64,000 nucleotides of DNA from JAGOUA01 sp964428975 (GTDB lineage Bacteria; Patescibacteriota; Patescibacteriia; 2-12-FULL-60-25): contig CAYSAI010000006.1 of assembly GCA_964428975.1 (NCBI GenBank), forward strand, positions 1 to 64,000, in the 5' to 3' direction. Of the stretch, positions 32,261-40,490 are shown piece by piece (position 1 is the stretch's first letter; each line of letters begins with the position of its first letter). Made by a program: the position numbers and the translations under genes. A model generated the notes under the pieces. It had not been told where the DNA came from and ran no database searches. It saw only the letters and a list, made by a program, of their open reading frames with translations.

Positions 32261-33796
32261 ATGCCCGAAACGAGCCAAAAAGCGTGCATCATCTATTGTC
32301 GCGTATCATCGAAAGAGCAGGTCGAAGGTACGAGCTTAGAAAATCAGGAACGACTTTGTAGGGAGTATGCCGACCGGAACGGTTTAGCCGTCCTCAAGGT
32401 ATTCGTGGAGATGGGCGAATCGGCAAAGACGGCAGACCGGACGGAGTTCACCAAAGCTATCGCGTTCTGCACCCAGAAGAAAGGCCGTGTCCAGAACTTC
32501 ATCGTGTACAAGATTGATCGGTTTGCTCGAAATCAAGACGATCACGTTGTCGTCCGAAGTCTCTTGAAACGCGCTGGTACCGAACTCCGTTCAGCTACGG
32601 AAACCTTCGATGAAAGTGCGACGGGGAGAGTGATGGAAGGAATGCTCTCCGTGTTCGCAGAATTTGATAACAACAACCGCCGCGAACGCTGTAAGAGCGG
32701 TATGCAGGCTCGCGTGCGCGAGGGTATTTGGTGCTGGTCAGCTCCACTCGGCTATCACAGACCAGTGAAGGGGAAGAAAACGAACATCATGCCTGAACCT
32801 GATCGAGCTCCGCTCATTCGTTTGGCGTTTGAGCTTTACGCAAAAGGCACGTATACGTTCAAGGCATTGGCTCAGTTGCTAGGTGATCGGGGTTTACGCA
32901 CACGTCAAGGGAAATATCCGCTTCAACAGACGCTCGAGAAGATCATTACAAACCCCGTATATTGCGGTCGAATCAAGGCATTCGGGGAGATGGCGAAAGG
33001 CAATTTTGAATCCATTGTCGATGAAGCGCTATTCGCTCAGTGCCAAAGCGTGAAGAGTGGGCTTCATCTCAAAGGCAAGCCTCGCGCATTCAATAATCCC
33101 AATTTTCCCTTGCGGCGGTTTGTTGTTTGCCAGCATTGCAGTCAGCCACTGACCGGAAGCTTTGCTCGTAGTCGCAGAGGGAAGCGCCATCCGTACTATC
33201 ATCACGGAAGCAAGAAATGCACGCACTCCAAATCCATTCAAAAGGTTGTATTCGAGCAGAAATTCGTCGAGCTCTTGGAAACCATTGAGCCGGATACGAA
33301 GTACGAGAAACTTTTCAAAGCCGTCGTACTCGATGCGTGGCAGGAACGGTACAAGAAATTCGATGATACCAACGCCCGCGTCCGCAAGGATATCGAAAAA
33401 CTCGAGCACGAACGTCAGACCGTCTTCGATTTCCATCGCAACGGCAAGTACACCGATGACGAATTCGTGACCCAGAAGCATCTCGTTAACGAGCGCATCG
33501 ATCAAAAGCGCCTACTTCTTCAAGATGCGCGGCAAAAGGAGTTGGATATGGAAATGGCTTTGAACTATTGTTTTCATTTCATCCGCAACGCATCCAAAGT
33601 TTGGATGGATTTAGCCGACGATTACGAGGCTCGGATCAACCTCCAGCATTTGATTTTCGCAAAACCGCTCATGTTCGATGGTAATTCTTTTGGAACCCCC
33701 GAATTGTCGCTAGTCTTTGCACAAAAAAAGACTTCTCCTGATGAGAAGTCCTTTTTGGTAGCCCCAGGGGGAATCGAACCCCCATTTTCCCCGTGA
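32261..33796 (+). CDS. Large serine recombinase (element integrase)
   Basis: A 511-residue site-specific recombinase. The N-terminal resolvase domain has IIYCRVSSKEQ with nucleophile Ser16, the conserved KIDRFARN and ATGRVMEGMLSVFAEFDN; then a recombinase domain (GYHRP to TNPVYCGRIK); a zinc ribbon (CQHCSQPLTG ... KKCTH) near residues 288-322; a long coiled coil (about 360-435); and a short tail. The last codons pass through a terminator hairpin and then into the tRNA-Glu end, so the tail LVAPGGIEPPFSP is specified by antisense tRNA sequence and exists only in the integrated state. Serine integrases at tRNA genes are uncommon; tyrosine enzymes are usual. Confidence 0.92.
   Translation: MPETSQKACIIYCRVSSKEQVEGTSLENQERLCREYADRNGLAVLKVFVEMGESAKTADRTEFTKAIAFCTQKKGRVQNFIVYKIDRFARNQDDHVVVRSLLKRAGTELRSATETFDESATGRVMEGMLSVFAEFDNNNRRERCKSGMQARVREGIWCWSAPLGYHRPVKGKKTNIMPEPDRAPLIRLAFELYAKGTYTFKALAQLLGDRGLRTRQGKYPLQQTLEKIITNPVYCGRIKAFGEMAKGNFESIVDEALFAQCQSVKSGLHLKGKPRAFNNPNFPLRRFVVCQHCSQPLTGSFARSRRGKRHPYYHHGSKKCTHSKSIQKVVFEQKFVELLETIEPDTKYEKLFKAVVLDAWQERYKKFDDTNARVRKDIEKLEHERQTVFDFHRNGKYTDDEFVTQKHLVNERIDQKRLLLQDARQKELDMEMALNYCFHFIRNASKVWMDLADDYEARINLQHLIFAKPLMFDGNSFGTPELSLVFAQKKTSPDEKSFLVAPGGIEPPFSP
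33723..33750 (-). terminator. Replacement terminator for tRNA-Glu carried by the element
   Basis: GACTTCTC (33730-33737) pairs with GAGAAGTC (33743-33750); on the minus strand the stem is followed by seven T. It begins 6 nt past the tRNA 3' end. The same bases are codons near the end of the recombinase gene on the plus strand. Confidence 0.85.
33755..33776. other. attR: 22-nt att core inside tRNA-Glu
   Basis: Identical to 27381-27402. Here the core is continuous with the complete tRNA gene, so the tRNA was kept intact by integration. Confidence 0.85.
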
Positions 33797-33830
33797 GAGG
33801 GGGATGTCCTAGCCATTAAACGATGAGGCC
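33756..33830 (-). tRNA. tRNA-Glu (anticodon CUC)
   Basis: 75 nt on the minus strand. Acceptor 5' GGCCTCA pairs with TGGGGCT (two G-U type pairs), discriminator A, and CCA is encoded. The anticodon stem is TCCCC/GGGGA around loop CTCTCAC, giving CUC. The T arm is GGGGG-TTCGATT-CCCCC. The D arm has the usual GGCTAGGAC. Its 3' end is the attachment site of the element; its present terminator belongs to the element. Confidence 0.95.
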
Positions 33831-33862
33831 ACGCGGCGGAAGTGTACAAAACTCCTCATAGA

Positions 33863-33915
33863 TTGACAAGATACGAAGATATTCCGTAGGATTATACATC
33901 CTCTCGCTTGAGAGG
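33863..33915 (+). promoter_or_regulatory. Promoter with 5' leader hairpin
   Basis: TTGACA (33863-33868), 18-nt spacer, TAGGAT (33887-33892), start near 33899. The transcript begins at a CCTCTC-GCTT-GAGAGG hairpin (33900-33915) that precedes the GAGGGGG ribosome region of the gene at 33932. Confidence 0.7.
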
Positions 33916-33931
33916 GGGAAAGGGTGCCCTC

Positions 33932-34423
33932 ATGCTGGAAGAGCTGTCGAGTGGTTTTATGGAATGGAGCATCCTCGTTGCTCTCGTGATTTGGCTCTAC
34001 TGGTCGATGAGAAGTCGAGAGAAGCAGCTCCTCGAAGCGACGCTTCAGAAAAAAACGGCGAACGACCACGTCATGCAAGGGTTTCGTGAGGCGGTTGAGA
34101 CTTCGAAGCGAGAAGACGCGGGTCATGAGCAAGAGCTGTTAGATCGTCGAGCGGCGTTTACCTCTTTCGAGGCGCGTCTGCGTCGGCATGTCGTCTTATT
34201 GCAGAAGATTTTCGAGAATGAGCAGATACCCTTCACGATGGAAGAACGTTCACGCGGTTGGGTGAAGGCGCGGGCGTTTCTGCATCAGCTCAACGGACTG
34301 CTCTGTTTTGGAGGGTGTGCGTCAGAACGGGATTTCGAACGTATGGAGCTTCTTGAACGAGAGATCGAAGGAGCGTTTCTCGCGCTCGCAGCGAAATACG
34401 GAGAACAGTTTCGTCGTCCCTAG
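33932..34423 (+). CDS. Hypothetical membrane-anchored coiled-coil protein
   Basis: A 163-residue protein with an N-terminal membrane helix (ILVALVIWLYWSM, about 14-26) followed by a long charged helix (REKQLLEATLQKK...KREDAGHEQELLDRRAAF) of coiled-coil type facing the cytoplasm, and a helical C-terminal domain. No family recognised. ATG at 33932 is preferred to the in-frame ATG at 33908 because it lies after the ribosome site. A terminator follows, so it is a single-gene unit next to tRNA-Glu. Confidence 0.6.
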   Translation: MLEELSSGFMEWSILVALVIWLYWSMRSREKQLLEATLQKKTANDHVMQGFREAVETSKREDAGHEQELLDRRAAFTSFEARLRRHVVLLQKIFENEQIPFTMEERSRGWVKARAFLHQLNGLLCFGGCASERDFERMELLEREIEGAFLALAAKYGEQFRRP

Positions 34424-34442
34424 CTCTGCAGGCGGACGTCTC

Positions 34443-34469
34443 ACCTCTGGTCGAACCAGAGGTCTTTTT
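34443..34469 (+). terminator. Intrinsic terminator
   Basis: ACCTCTGGT-CGA-ACCAGAGGT followed by CTTTTTG. Confidence 0.9.
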
Positions 34470-34484
34470 GTAGGGTGGAGATCT

Positions 34485-35510
34485 ATGTATGAATCTTTGC
34501 CGCTTCCAGCGCGCGCCGTCCGTACCATGGTCGAAGACGCGATCAAACACACCCCTGCAGAGGGGATGGTCATTCTCGCAGATGAAGAAAGCCTCCTCGC
34601 GAAAACGCTGCTTGCCGCGTATGGGGCGGCGTATCCTTTTGCGACCATCTGGCCCTGGAATCCCGAAGTGCTTCGCCCAGAGGAGATGCGCCTGCGGTTT
34701 CAATCGCTCACAAAAGGAACGCTCGTCATACTTATTCAAAGCACGAACTTCCGTTTAGATGCGTTTCGTATTCGTATTGAGCTCTTTTCACGCGGATTGA
34801 AAACGATCGAACACGTGCATCTTGCGCGGATGAAAACGCGAGAAGAGCAAACGCGGTATCTCGAAGCGTGTACGTATGGACCAACCTATTTTACGACGCA
34901 AGCAAACGCATTACGCGAAGTGCTTCGCAACACGCAGGCTCTTGAGATTCTGTCCGTAGGAGGGGAAAAGCTCGTATGGAAAGGGGAGCTAGAAGAGCCA
35001 AAGCTTAATACAGGGGAGTACTCACAAGCGAAAAACATCGGAGGGACGTTCCCCATCGGGGAGGTGTTTACCGAAGCGAAAGACCTCACCTGCGTAGATG
35101 GCGAGGTGCGTATTTTTGCGTTCGCGAATGATCGGTTTGAAATGGAGTTATTTGAACCATTTACGATGCGGGTCGTGAGAGGGGAGGTAGAGCTTCAAGG
35201 GAATGAGCCTGAAGCCTTCCAAACGATCGTTAAACGCATTCAAGAGACGGAACGGTGCATTGTTCGTGAGCTTGGGTTTGGACTCAATCCTGCCTTCGGA
35301 AAACAGGCGTACGTGGAAGATGTAACGGCGTTTGAACGACAGCGCGGCGTGCATCTCTCGCTTGGTGAGAAGCACTCGGTGTATCCAAAAGCAGGATTAC
35401 AAAAACGAGATAAAGCGCGCTATCACGTAGATGTGTTTGTTGATGTTGAGAGAACAACGTTTTACGACGCAAGCCTCACGCCAATTTCCATAAGGAATCA
35501 ACAAATCTAA
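34485..35510 (+). CDS. M29-like metallopeptidase family protein
   Basis: A 341-residue protein whose C-terminal half matches the thermophilic aminopeptidase (M29) pattern: FPIGEVF with a metal glutamate, CIVRELGFGLNPAF with the second glutamate, VHLSLGEKHSVY with a histidine, and RYHVDVFVD with the His-x-Asp pair. All ligand positions known for the family seem filled. The N-terminal half (about 1-180) is diverged. The expected role is removal of N-terminal amino acids from peptides. Start: ATG at 34485 with GGTGGAG 5 nt upstream. The ruvX gene follows within about 50 nt. Confidence 0.7.
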   Translation: MYESLPLPARAVRTMVEDAIKHTPAEGMVILADEESLLAKTLLAAYGAAYPFATIWPWNPEVLRPEEMRLRFQSLTKGTLVILIQSTNFRLDAFRIRIELFSRGLKTIEHVHLARMKTREEQTRYLEACTYGPTYFTTQANALREVLRNTQALEILSVGGEKLVWKGELEEPKLNTGEYSQAKNIGGTFPIGEVFTEAKDLTCVDGEVRIFAFANDRFEMELFEPFTMRVVRGEVELQGNEPEAFQTIVKRIQETERCIVRELGFGLNPAFGKQAYVEDVTAFERQRGVHLSLGEKHSVYPKAGLQKRDKARYHVDVFVDVERTTFYDASLTPISIRNQQI

Positions 35511-35558
35511 TTGTGCTTTGTCATGACAAGGGGGAGTACGTGTGGCAGGATGTGTGAT

Positions 35559-35954
35559 ATGCATATCCTCGGACTTGATATTGGCGCGGCGCGCATTGGA
35601 GTCGCGATGGGGAATGATGAAACACGTCTTGCGTCTCCTTGGGGGACGCTTGAAGCGCATCCAGAAGAAAGGTGCTTCGCAAAACTTCAAACGCTTATCG
35701 AACAAGAGGGGATAGAGAGGCTTGTCATCGGTCTGCCGCATCTTCTTCAAAAGCGCGAGCAAGCGACGGAACAACAAAAAACGATCTGTGCATGGGTGGA
35801 ACGATTTTCCTCTCCTCTGGAAGTTGTATTTGAAGATGAAACGCTCTCAACGGTGCTTGCGCAGCGATGGCAGCGCGAACAAGGCGGTCGTGGGAAACGC
35901 GACGATCTCGCCGCCTACGCGATTTTGCAGAGCTACTTGGATCGTAGGGGGTGA
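35559..35954 (+). CDS. ruvX: RuvX/YqgF RNase H-fold protein
   Basis: A 131-residue protein of the YqgF family (putative Holliday-junction resolvase or 16S rRNA 5'-end processing nuclease). Motifs: ILGLDIGAARIGVAMG with the first catalytic aspartate, ERLVIGLPH, FEDETLST with the glutamate, and KRDDLAAYAILQSYLD with the closing aspartate. Length is normal. ATG at 35559 begins the conserved strand; AGGA lies about 9 nt upstream. recO follows by 9 nt. Confidence 0.9.
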   Translation: MHILGLDIGAARIGVAMGNDETRLASPWGTLEAHPEERCFAKLQTLIEQEGIERLVIGLPHLLQKREQATEQQKTICAWVERFSSPLEVVFEDETLSTVLAQRWQREQGGRGKRDDLAAYAILQSYLDRRG

Positions 35955-35963
35955 GGTGTTTTT

Positions 35964-36752
35964 ATGTCCGCGTATCTTCGTGATGAGGCTTTCGTTCTCT
36001 CCGTGCGTCCGTATCGAGAGGCGGACGCGTGGATTTCGTGTTGGACAAAATTTCACGGCAAGCAAGAAGCACTCGCAACAGGTTTACGACGCGCGAAAGC
36101 AAAACACGCGGGGCATCTTCAACCGTTTTCGTGTGTTGAGCTCGTCCTCGCAGAAGGGAAGTGGTTCCATCGCCTCAGCATCGCCCGCATGACGTCGCTG
36201 CATGGAGCGAACATCCGTACACATGCTCAATGGATAGGTATTCTTGGTTCGATCACTCGGTTATGTGATGAGGTGACGGTGGCGCATCTCCCCGAAGAAC
36301 CTTCCGGCGTTTTCGCGTTCTTTCTCGAACTTCATGCGCTTACAGAGCGTTTTCCTGAACGGTTCTCTCTTGATCGCGCGCTGTTTCTTCAAGCGTTTTT
36401 TCTCACGCGATTCGCGAGGCTTATTGGCTATGGCGTTTCCGTTCGTGCGTGTGTGCGCTGTGGAGCGGAGCCTGTTTCGTGTACAGGCTTTTCTCTCCCT
36501 GACGGAGGGTTTTTCTGCAAGCGATGTGAAACAGAGCAGTTTTCTCCCCGCTCGTTTTCGTTCAAGAGCGACCTCGAGCTTCTTCGACGTATGATGCTCT
36601 TCCTCGAACGTGCGTCTTTTGAGGAGGTGATGCGGGTTTCAGCGCCACGTGGCATGCTTCAAGATGCGAGTTTTCTCTGCGAGGGTATGCTCCAGATGCT
36701 CCCCGTGAGGCAATCTCCTGCAAGAACGGGGTATCTTGTGAGCGTTTCATAA
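35964..36752 (+). CDS. recO: DNA repair protein RecO
   Basis: A 262-residue RecFOR-pathway mediator that anneals strands and helps load RecA. The N-terminal OB-fold shows the usual DEAFVLSVRPYREADAW start and GKQEALATGLRRAKAKHAG; the helical middle is followed by a four-cysteine zinc site (CVRCGAEP ... GGFFCKRCE). C-terminal length is normal. It is 9 nt after ruvX, so both DNA-repair genes probably share the transcript of the M29-like gene. Confidence 0.9.
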   Translation: MSAYLRDEAFVLSVRPYREADAWISCWTKFHGKQEALATGLRRAKAKHAGHLQPFSCVELVLAEGKWFHRLSIARMTSLHGANIRTHAQWIGILGSITRLCDEVTVAHLPEEPSGVFAFFLELHALTERFPERFSLDRALFLQAFFLTRFARLIGYGVSVRACVRCGAEPVSCTGFSLPDGGFFCKRCETEQFSPRSFSFKSDLELLRRMMLFLERASFEEVMRVSAPRGMLQDASFLCEGMLQMLPVRQSPARTGYLVSVS

Positions 36753-36774
36753 AACGTTCTCGTATGAGCTGATA

Positions 36775-36803
36775 TTGCGAAACAATGAGCGATCTGCTAG
36801 GCT
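36775..36803 (+). promoter_or_regulatory. Promoter of the small basic protein gene
   Basis: TTGCGA (36775-36780), 17-nt spacer, extended -10 TGC-TAGGCT (36798-36803). A leader of about 50 nt follows before the ATG at 36858. Confidence 0.5.
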
Positions 36804-36857
36804 TTTGCACATTCCTTCTTCTTGACTTCGAGGTTCTCACGAAAGGTTGGGTCACAC

Positions 36858-37055
36858 ATGAGTGAGCAGGAGCAGGGGACTGATTCTGGAGAGACGCTCG
36901 AACCGATCACGAAGCGTGGGTGCAAGCGAGAGATTTCTCGCGCGCCTCGCATGCACGAGGTCGAAACTACGGGCGCCAGCTTCTCCATCGGAGCGAAGCG
37001 TCAGAAGGCCGCGTTCACGCGACCCGCTCCAGGCAAGATGAAGCATCGTCGGTAG
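36858..37055 (+). CDS. Small hypothetical protein with basic tail
   Basis: A 65-residue protein: acidic start (MSEQEQGTDSGETLEP) and strongly basic end (KRQKAAFTRPAPGKMKHRR), probably disordered. The context is good: its own promoter upstream, an AAGG site before the ATG and a terminator after. No family recognised. The charge layout would fit a nucleic-acid or ribosome-associated peptide, which is a guess. Confidence 0.5.
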   Translation: MSEQEQGTDSGETLEPITKRGCKREISRAPRMHEVETTGASFSIGAKRQKAAFTRPAPGKMKHRR

Positions 37056-37089
37056 TAGACACATCCGCGAATCGCGGACCTTTCCCTTT

Positions 37090-37112
37090 CCTCCTCTTCT
37101 GAGGGGGTTTTT
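37090..37112 (+). terminator. Probable intrinsic terminator
   Basis: CCTCCTC-TTCT-GAGGGGG followed by TTTTTC; an extra TCCGCG/CGCGGA hairpin sits just upstream (37064-37078). Confidence 0.7.
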
Positions 37113-37151
37113 CTTGCCTTGCGCGGTGTTTTCCTTCACGATGGTGCGCAT

Positions 37152-38444
37152 ATGATCGAACGCATCACCCATCTCCAAAACTACGTCGGACAGATACTGA
37201 CTCTCCAAGGATGGGCAGCAAACGTGCGTTCAAGCGGTTCTATTGTGTTTGTTCAGCTTCGCGATGGTTCTGGCTTCGTTCAAGCGGTATTCTCAAAAGA
37301 GCAGGTCACGACGGAAACATGGGAAGCGGTGTCGTCGCTCACCATCGAATCATCTTGTCGCTTGACGGGCACGGTGAGCGTTCATCCGAAAAAAGTGGGC
37401 GTGTACGAAATTCAAGGCTTGAAACTCGAGATTGTAGGACGTGCTGACGAATTTCCTATTGGGAAAAAAGAACACGGTCCAGATTTTTTACTCGATAACC
37501 GCCATCTTTGGCTACGTACCCCTTCACAATGGGCGATTCAGCGCGTGCGAAACGAGATTATCTTCGCGACGTATACATGGATGCACGAACACGGGTTTAC
37601 GAAGATTGATAGCCCAATTTTTACGCCAAGCGCGTGCGAAGGGACGACGGATCTGTTCGAAGTAGACTATTTTGGCGAACGAAAAGCGTATCTCTCACAA
37701 TCGGGACAGCTCTATCTTGAAGCGGCGATTGCCTCGGTGGGGAAGTGCTTCGATTTTGGTCCGGTATTTCGTGCGGAAAAATCAAAAACACGAAGGCATC
37801 TCACCGAATTTTGGATGATGGATGCAGAAGCCGCCTTTGCTGATCATGAAGAAAACATGCTCACACAAGAAACGCTTGTGATCGCGATCGTGGATCGTGT
37901 ATTGAAAACATGTACGCAAGAGCTGGGCATTCTTGAACGCGACATCGAACCGCTCAAAAAGGTTCAAGCGCCGTTCGTACGCATGACGCACGCTGAAGCG
38001 GTTCTCAAACTTCGTGCGCTCGGTTCAGATATCGGCGACATGGACGATCTTGGCGCGGATGATGAAACGCTCCTTACGAAGCAATACGACCGTCCCATCT
38101 TCGTGGAGAAGTACCCTGCAATCGTGAAGGCGTTCTATATGAAACGTGATCCGGATGATGCAACCCGCGTCTTAAACGCTGATTTGCTCGCACCGGAAGG
38201 GTATGGAGAGATCATCGGCGGTTCGCAACGTGAAGAAGATATCGTGGTTCTTCGTGAACGGATGAAAGAGCACCATCTCGATGAGAAGAACTTTCTTTGG
38301 TACCTCGATACGCGAAAATACGGTTCTGTGCCGCATTCTGGCTTCGGCTATGGGCTTGAGCGTCTTACCGCGTGGATCTGCGGTCTGCATCATATTCGTG
38401 AGACGATTCCGTTCCCGCGGCTCATCAACCGTCTGGAGCCGTGA
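37152..38444 (+). CDS. asnS: Asparaginyl-tRNA synthetase
   Basis: A 430-residue class IIb aminoacyl-tRNA synthetase charging tRNA-Asn. The N-terminal OB-fold anticodon domain begins with GQILTLQGWAANVRSSG; motif 2 is GPVFRAEKSKTRRHLTEFWMMDAE with the catalytic arginine; motif 3 is GFGYGLERLTAW. The AsnS-type FTPSACEGTTDLFEVDYF and LSQSGQLYLEA (asparagine pocket) separate it from AspS. Length fits bacterial AsnS. ATG at 37152 gives the standard start. Confidence 0.95.
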   Translation: MIERITHLQNYVGQILTLQGWAANVRSSGSIVFVQLRDGSGFVQAVFSKEQVTTETWEAVSSLTIESSCRLTGTVSVHPKKVGVYEIQGLKLEIVGRADEFPIGKKEHGPDFLLDNRHLWLRTPSQWAIQRVRNEIIFATYTWMHEHGFTKIDSPIFTPSACEGTTDLFEVDYFGERKAYLSQSGQLYLEAAIASVGKCFDFGPVFRAEKSKTRRHLTEFWMMDAEAAFADHEENMLTQETLVIAIVDRVLKTCTQELGILERDIEPLKKVQAPFVRMTHAEAVLKLRALGSDIGDMDDLGADDETLLTKQYDRPIFVEKYPAIVKAFYMKRDPDDATRVLNADLLAPEGYGEIIGGSQREEDIVVLRERMKEHHLDEKNFLWYLDTRKYGSVPHSGFGYGLERLTAWICGLHHIRETIPFPRLINRLEP

Positions 38445-38453
38445 GGGAAGGTG

Positions 38454-38462
38454 TGGCATAAT
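38454..38462 (+). promoter_or_regulatory. Extended -10 promoter of the FtsQ-like gene, leaderless type
   Basis: TGG-CATAAT ends 6 nt before the ATG at 38469, right after the asnS stop. Confidence 0.6.
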
Positions 38463-38468
38463 CCCTCC

Positions 38469-39308
38469 ATGCTCTCGGCAGGTCCTGCCCGCCACCGTTT
38501 TGCGATCGATCCGCAGTTTCGACGACGCATTCTTTTTTCGCTCCTTGGTGGGTTTAGCGTTGTTGGGTGGATGGCTCTGCTTTTTGGAGGGACGCTTTTT
38601 TCTGTACGTGAGATCACGGTTGAGGGTGGGGAAGGGATCGCGCCTCACGAGGCAACGGCGCTTGTGTTTCGCATTCTTGATGAAGAACCGCAACGTTTCT
38701 GGCATGCGAAGCGACATGCGTGGTTCCTTCCGAAGGAACGTCTCCGCGAATTCGCGCGCACCGAGTGGTTCGCACGCGATGTGCAAGTGCTCACTTCTCC
38801 TTGGTCAAATAATGTGCGACTCATCGTCACGCAAGAACCTCGCGTCGTGTTTCTCAAAACCGCGAAGCAGTACCTTGAGATTGATCCTCGTGGATTTGTC
38901 CGAAGTGAGCTTTCGCCAGAGAATCGTCTGATCGTTATTCAGTCTATGACGGGCGCCACGGAACCATCTGTGCCAGATCACGTTCGGTTCATTCTTGATA
39001 TGCCTGACCTCACAGAGGCCTTAGAGGTACGCTATCGTATTCCCGTAGATGCGAAACTCTTTGAACGATGGATACGCCTTCGAGAGATCCTTGAGGCGAA
39101 GCATCTATCCGCACGCTATGGAGCGATCCAGCAGGGCGAGGAGCGGCTTATCCTCGTCCAGAACGTTTCTGTGGCCATAGATACCCTTGAATCGCTAGAA
39201 TCGCAAATTCAGGCGTTAGCCTTGTATCAAGAGAAAGCGAAAGAACAACGTCTGCCACTAGAGACTCTTATCGATGTGCGTATTCAGGGCAGGGTGTACG
39301 TAAGATAA
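38469..39308 (+). CDS. ftsQ: FtsQ/DivIB-like cell-division protein
   Basis: A 279-residue bitopic protein: basic cytoplasmic start, one membrane helix (about 22-45), then a POTRA-like segment LFSVREITVEGGEGIAPHEATALVFRIL, the usual first step of FtsQ. The rest (LRLIVTQEPRVVFLK, YLEIDPRGFVRSEL) matches the FtsQ beta domain in order. It would bridge FtsB/L-like proteins and the septal wall machinery. Identity at the family level rests on topology and the POTRA start, so it is less certain than the peptidoglycan enzymes. Confidence 0.75.
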   Translation: MLSAGPARHRFAIDPQFRRRILFSLLGGFSVVGWMALLFGGTLFSVREITVEGGEGIAPHEATALVFRILDEEPQRFWHAKRHAWFLPKERLREFARTEWFARDVQVLTSPWSNNVRLIVTQEPRVVFLKTAKQYLEIDPRGFVRSELSPENRLIVIQSMTGATEPSVPDHVRFILDMPDLTEALEVRYRIPVDAKLFERWIRLREILEAKHLSARYGAIQQGEERLILVQNVSVAIDTLESLESQIQALALYQEKAKEQRLPLETLIDVRIQGRVYVR

Positions 39309-39364
39309 AAACCCCTCATGTGTCGTAGAAGGTCTATTGTGCGACGCATCGCAGACCCTTGTTC

Positions 39365-40408
39365 CTACTCTCCCTCTTCCGGTTTTTCCACGACAAGAGC
39401 CGTCAGTCCGATCTTCTCTCCCGTCGTACGCAGCACATCTTTATCAATCTTGAGAAGTTCTTTGCCTGCAAGATTGTATTGGTTCACGGTTGTCCCTAAA
39501 TGCTTTCCTACATTCTGAAAACAGCTTTCAAACGTCTGAATATGCTTCCCAAGGTCTGCCACGCGCTGACGAATCTCCTGAGCCTGTTCTTCTATCTTCA
39601 AAGCGCGCAGGCCTTGCAATACCGTCTGAAGGTACGCCATAAAACTGGTCGGCGAGACAATAATCACCTTCCACTTCCCTGCTGCGCGATGCAAGAGGCT
39701 TTCCGTATCCTCCCCCACCTCCCCAATTTTGTTCACGAGAAGATCGTAATAAATAGCCTCGTGTGGAATGAACATGAACGCAAAATCCATCGTATTTTCC
39801 TCTGGACGAATGTATTTCGCCGTTTCCTTGATTCGCGTTTTAAGATCATTGATGAATGCTTTCTCATACAGCGCTCGATCTGTAGGCGATTCAGCCGTCA
39901 CGAGACGATTATAGTTCTCAAGACTGAACTTCGAATCCACGGGAACGATTTTATTTTGCACAAAAATCGCTGCATCCACAATCTCCCCATCTTTAAAGGC
40001 GTATTGCATCTGATATTGTTCTGGGGCAAAAACATTTTTGAGCAACGTTTCAAGATAGTATTCTCCCAAAATTCCGCGTTGTTTTGGATTCGTGAGAATA
40101 CGTTGAAGATTTTCGAGCTGTCCTGAGAAAGAAAGAATCTGCTTGTTTGTCTCTTCCAGTTTTACAAGACGTTCCGTCACATCACGTACGCTCGAGGTCA
40201 TGAGATGGCTCGATGATTGTTGTTGTCGTGTTTGTTCATGAAGCGTACCCTTCACATCTTGTGAGAGACTATCGACCTGCTTTTGCAGCAGCAAGAAACT
40301 AGATGGATCGAGCACAGGACGCGCGGCCTGTTCTCGTTGAAAGGAAAAAAAGAGTCCGATGAGCACAAGAATTCCCACGCAGAGGAGACCAAGAACGAGA
40401 GTAATCAT
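39365..40408 (-). CDS. rmuC: RmuC-family DNA recombination protein
   Basis: A 347-residue protein with an N-terminal membrane helix (MITLVLGLLCVGILVLIGLFF), a long coiled coil (about 35-105) and a C-terminal nuclease-like domain: NPKQRGILGEYYLETLL, VDSKFSLENY (a possible D/E-x-K site), MFIPHEAIYYDLL and SPTSFMAYLQTVLQGLR. RmuC limits certain recombination rearrangements in E. coli. Converges with the FtsQ-like gene; the 56-nt gap has a small TGCGA-CGCA hairpin but no strong terminator. Confidence 0.9.
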   Translation of the reverse strand: MITLVLGLLCVGILVLIGLFFSFQREQAARPVLDPSSFLLLQKQVDSLSQDVKGTLHEQTRQQQSSSHLMTSSVRDVTERLVKLEETNKQILSFSGQLENLQRILTNPKQRGILGEYYLETLLKNVFAPEQYQMQYAFKDGEIVDAAIFVQNKIVPVDSKFSLENYNRLVTAESPTDRALYEKAFINDLKTRIKETAKYIRPEENTMDFAFMFIPHEAIYYDLLVNKIGEVGEDTESLLHRAAGKWKVIIVSPTSFMAYLQTVLQGLRALKIEEQAQEIRQRVADLGKHIQTFESCFQNVGKHLGTTVNQYNLAGKELLKIDKDVLRTTGEKIGLTALVVEKPEEGE

Positions 40409-40490
40409 AGCGCGAAAAGCGTAGCATTTTTCCCCCTCCTTGTCAGTTTTGTGAGCGTGCGCTAGCTTGTGGAAGTATTTTCTCCCCTCT

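Larger units (their letters stand above)
27381..33776. mobile_element. Integrative element in tRNA-Glu carrying an RM system
   Basis: About 6.4 kb bounded by a 22-nt direct repeat of the tRNA-Glu 3' end. Inside are a DUF4238 gene (minus strand), then on the plus strand a DNA methyltransferase, a PD-(D/E)XK endonuclease, an excisionase-like HTH protein, a HEPN-motif protein, a small ORF and a large serine recombinase next to attR. The interior is visibly more AT-rich, with less tcg/cgc-rich codon use than the chromosome on both sides. No conjugation or replication genes are present, so it probably needs help to move between cells. Confidence 0.85.
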
